Shown here: positions 5,955 to 6,008 of the stretch, piece by piece
Position numbering within the stretch: the stretch's first letter is position 1
How the letters are laid out: every line of letters begins with the position of its first letter
Assembly (NCBI GenBank): GCA_026418215.1
Contig: JAOABT010000288.1
Span: 1-6,008, forward strand
DNA from: Clostridia bacterium
GTDB taxonomy: Bacteria > Bacillota > Clostridia > DSM-8532
Direction: 5' to 3'
DNA: 6,008 nt
Made by a program: the position numbers and the translations under genes
Notes under the pieces: generated by a model
What the model was told of the DNA's origin: nothing
Seen by the model: only the letters and a program-made list of their open reading frames with translations
Databases searched by the model: none

Positions 5955-5990
5955 AAATTTAGTATGACAATTAAATTTAGTATGACAATT
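5955..5990 (+). repeat. Perfect 18-base tandem repeat, two copies
   Basis: AAATTTAGTATGACAATT occurs at 5955–5972 and 5973–5990 with no mismatch. The first copy is preceded by GGGGTC and the second followed by AAGGGG. The repeat lies 18 bases from the window end and could have stopped assembly there. Confidence 0.9.
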
Positions 5991-6008
5991 AAGGGGAACA
6001 TAAAAAAG

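Larger units (their letters stand above)
5886..5990. mobile_element. Possible end of an IS21-type insertion sequence
   Basis: This stretch packs several short repeats: nested inverted repeats (GAATGG 5886–5891 with CCATTC 5939–5944; ACAAAGT 5892–5898 with ACTTTGT 5913–5919), a 10-base direct repeat and an 18-base tandem repeat. IS21-family ends carry multiple repeated transposase-binding sites, and on the minus strand the motif TGTCATACTAAATTTGACCC resembles such ends as I remember them. No transposase gene is present, so this is either a solo end or the edge of an element cut off by the contig end. The family assignment is uncertain. Confidence 0.4.

Noticed and set aside
1..6008. CRISPR array, tRNA, rRNA, toxin–antitoxin or defence system
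   Set aside because: No regularly spaced repeats beyond the two-copy ones listed, no cloverleaf or rRNA sequence, and no defence or toxin domains in any frame read.

Overview
The window looks like a complete short contig from an anaerobic, endospore-forming Firmicute (Bacillota, probably class Clostridia). The evidence is a YaaL–BofA pair (in Bacillus these lie just downstream of recR), a CotS-type spore-coat kinase-fold gene behind them, a clostridial-type formate–tetrahydrofolate ligase, and strong AGGAGG-like ribosome binding sites. The first 19 bases are not genomic: they match the Tn5 mosaic end of Nextera-type libraries. The right end stops inside short direct repeats. The window may therefore be bounded by artefacts at both ends, and recR, expected upstream of yaaL, is not seen.

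Layout. Left block, plus strand (90–1880): a perfect TATAAT follows the adapter, then a DUF2508/YaaL protein, a 152-base gap holding a large hairpin, bofA (membrane inhibitor of pro-sigma-K processing) and a CotS/YutH-like protein. The block ends in a very strong intrinsic terminator (1941–1981). The CotS-like protein keeps the HxDxxxxN loop but appears to lack the DFG-equivalent aspartate and the usual lysine, so it may be a pseudokinase. Middle block, minus strand (2510–1987): an AraC-type DNA-binding domain with a perfect RBS. Its reading frame breaks at about 2165, and the other frame continues into the first ~40 residues of a VOC/glyoxalase-like domain that then stops short. This looks like a decayed AraC–VOC regulator gene. 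The 2524–2803 gap holds a palindrome, a doubtful small ORF and a hairpin downstream of fhs.

Right block, minus strand (5703–2804): fhs is intact (556 aa). Upstream of it lies a damaged locus: the N-terminal part of a polytopic membrane protein with a GTG start and perfect RBS, a membrane segment in a second frame, and a DUF6273 domain back in the first frame. The frame appears to return at an A6 run. Beyond 5703 no gene is seen. The last ~120 bases hold a perfect 18-base tandem repeat, a 10-base direct repeat and nested inverted repeats that resemble the end of an IS21-type element.

Functionally, the left block belongs to mother-cell sporulation and fhs to one-carbon metabolism. No novel defence system or CRISPR was found. 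The most interesting points are the putative coat pseudokinase, the two decayed genes (AraC–VOC; membrane protein–DUF6273) and the repeat cluster at the right edge.
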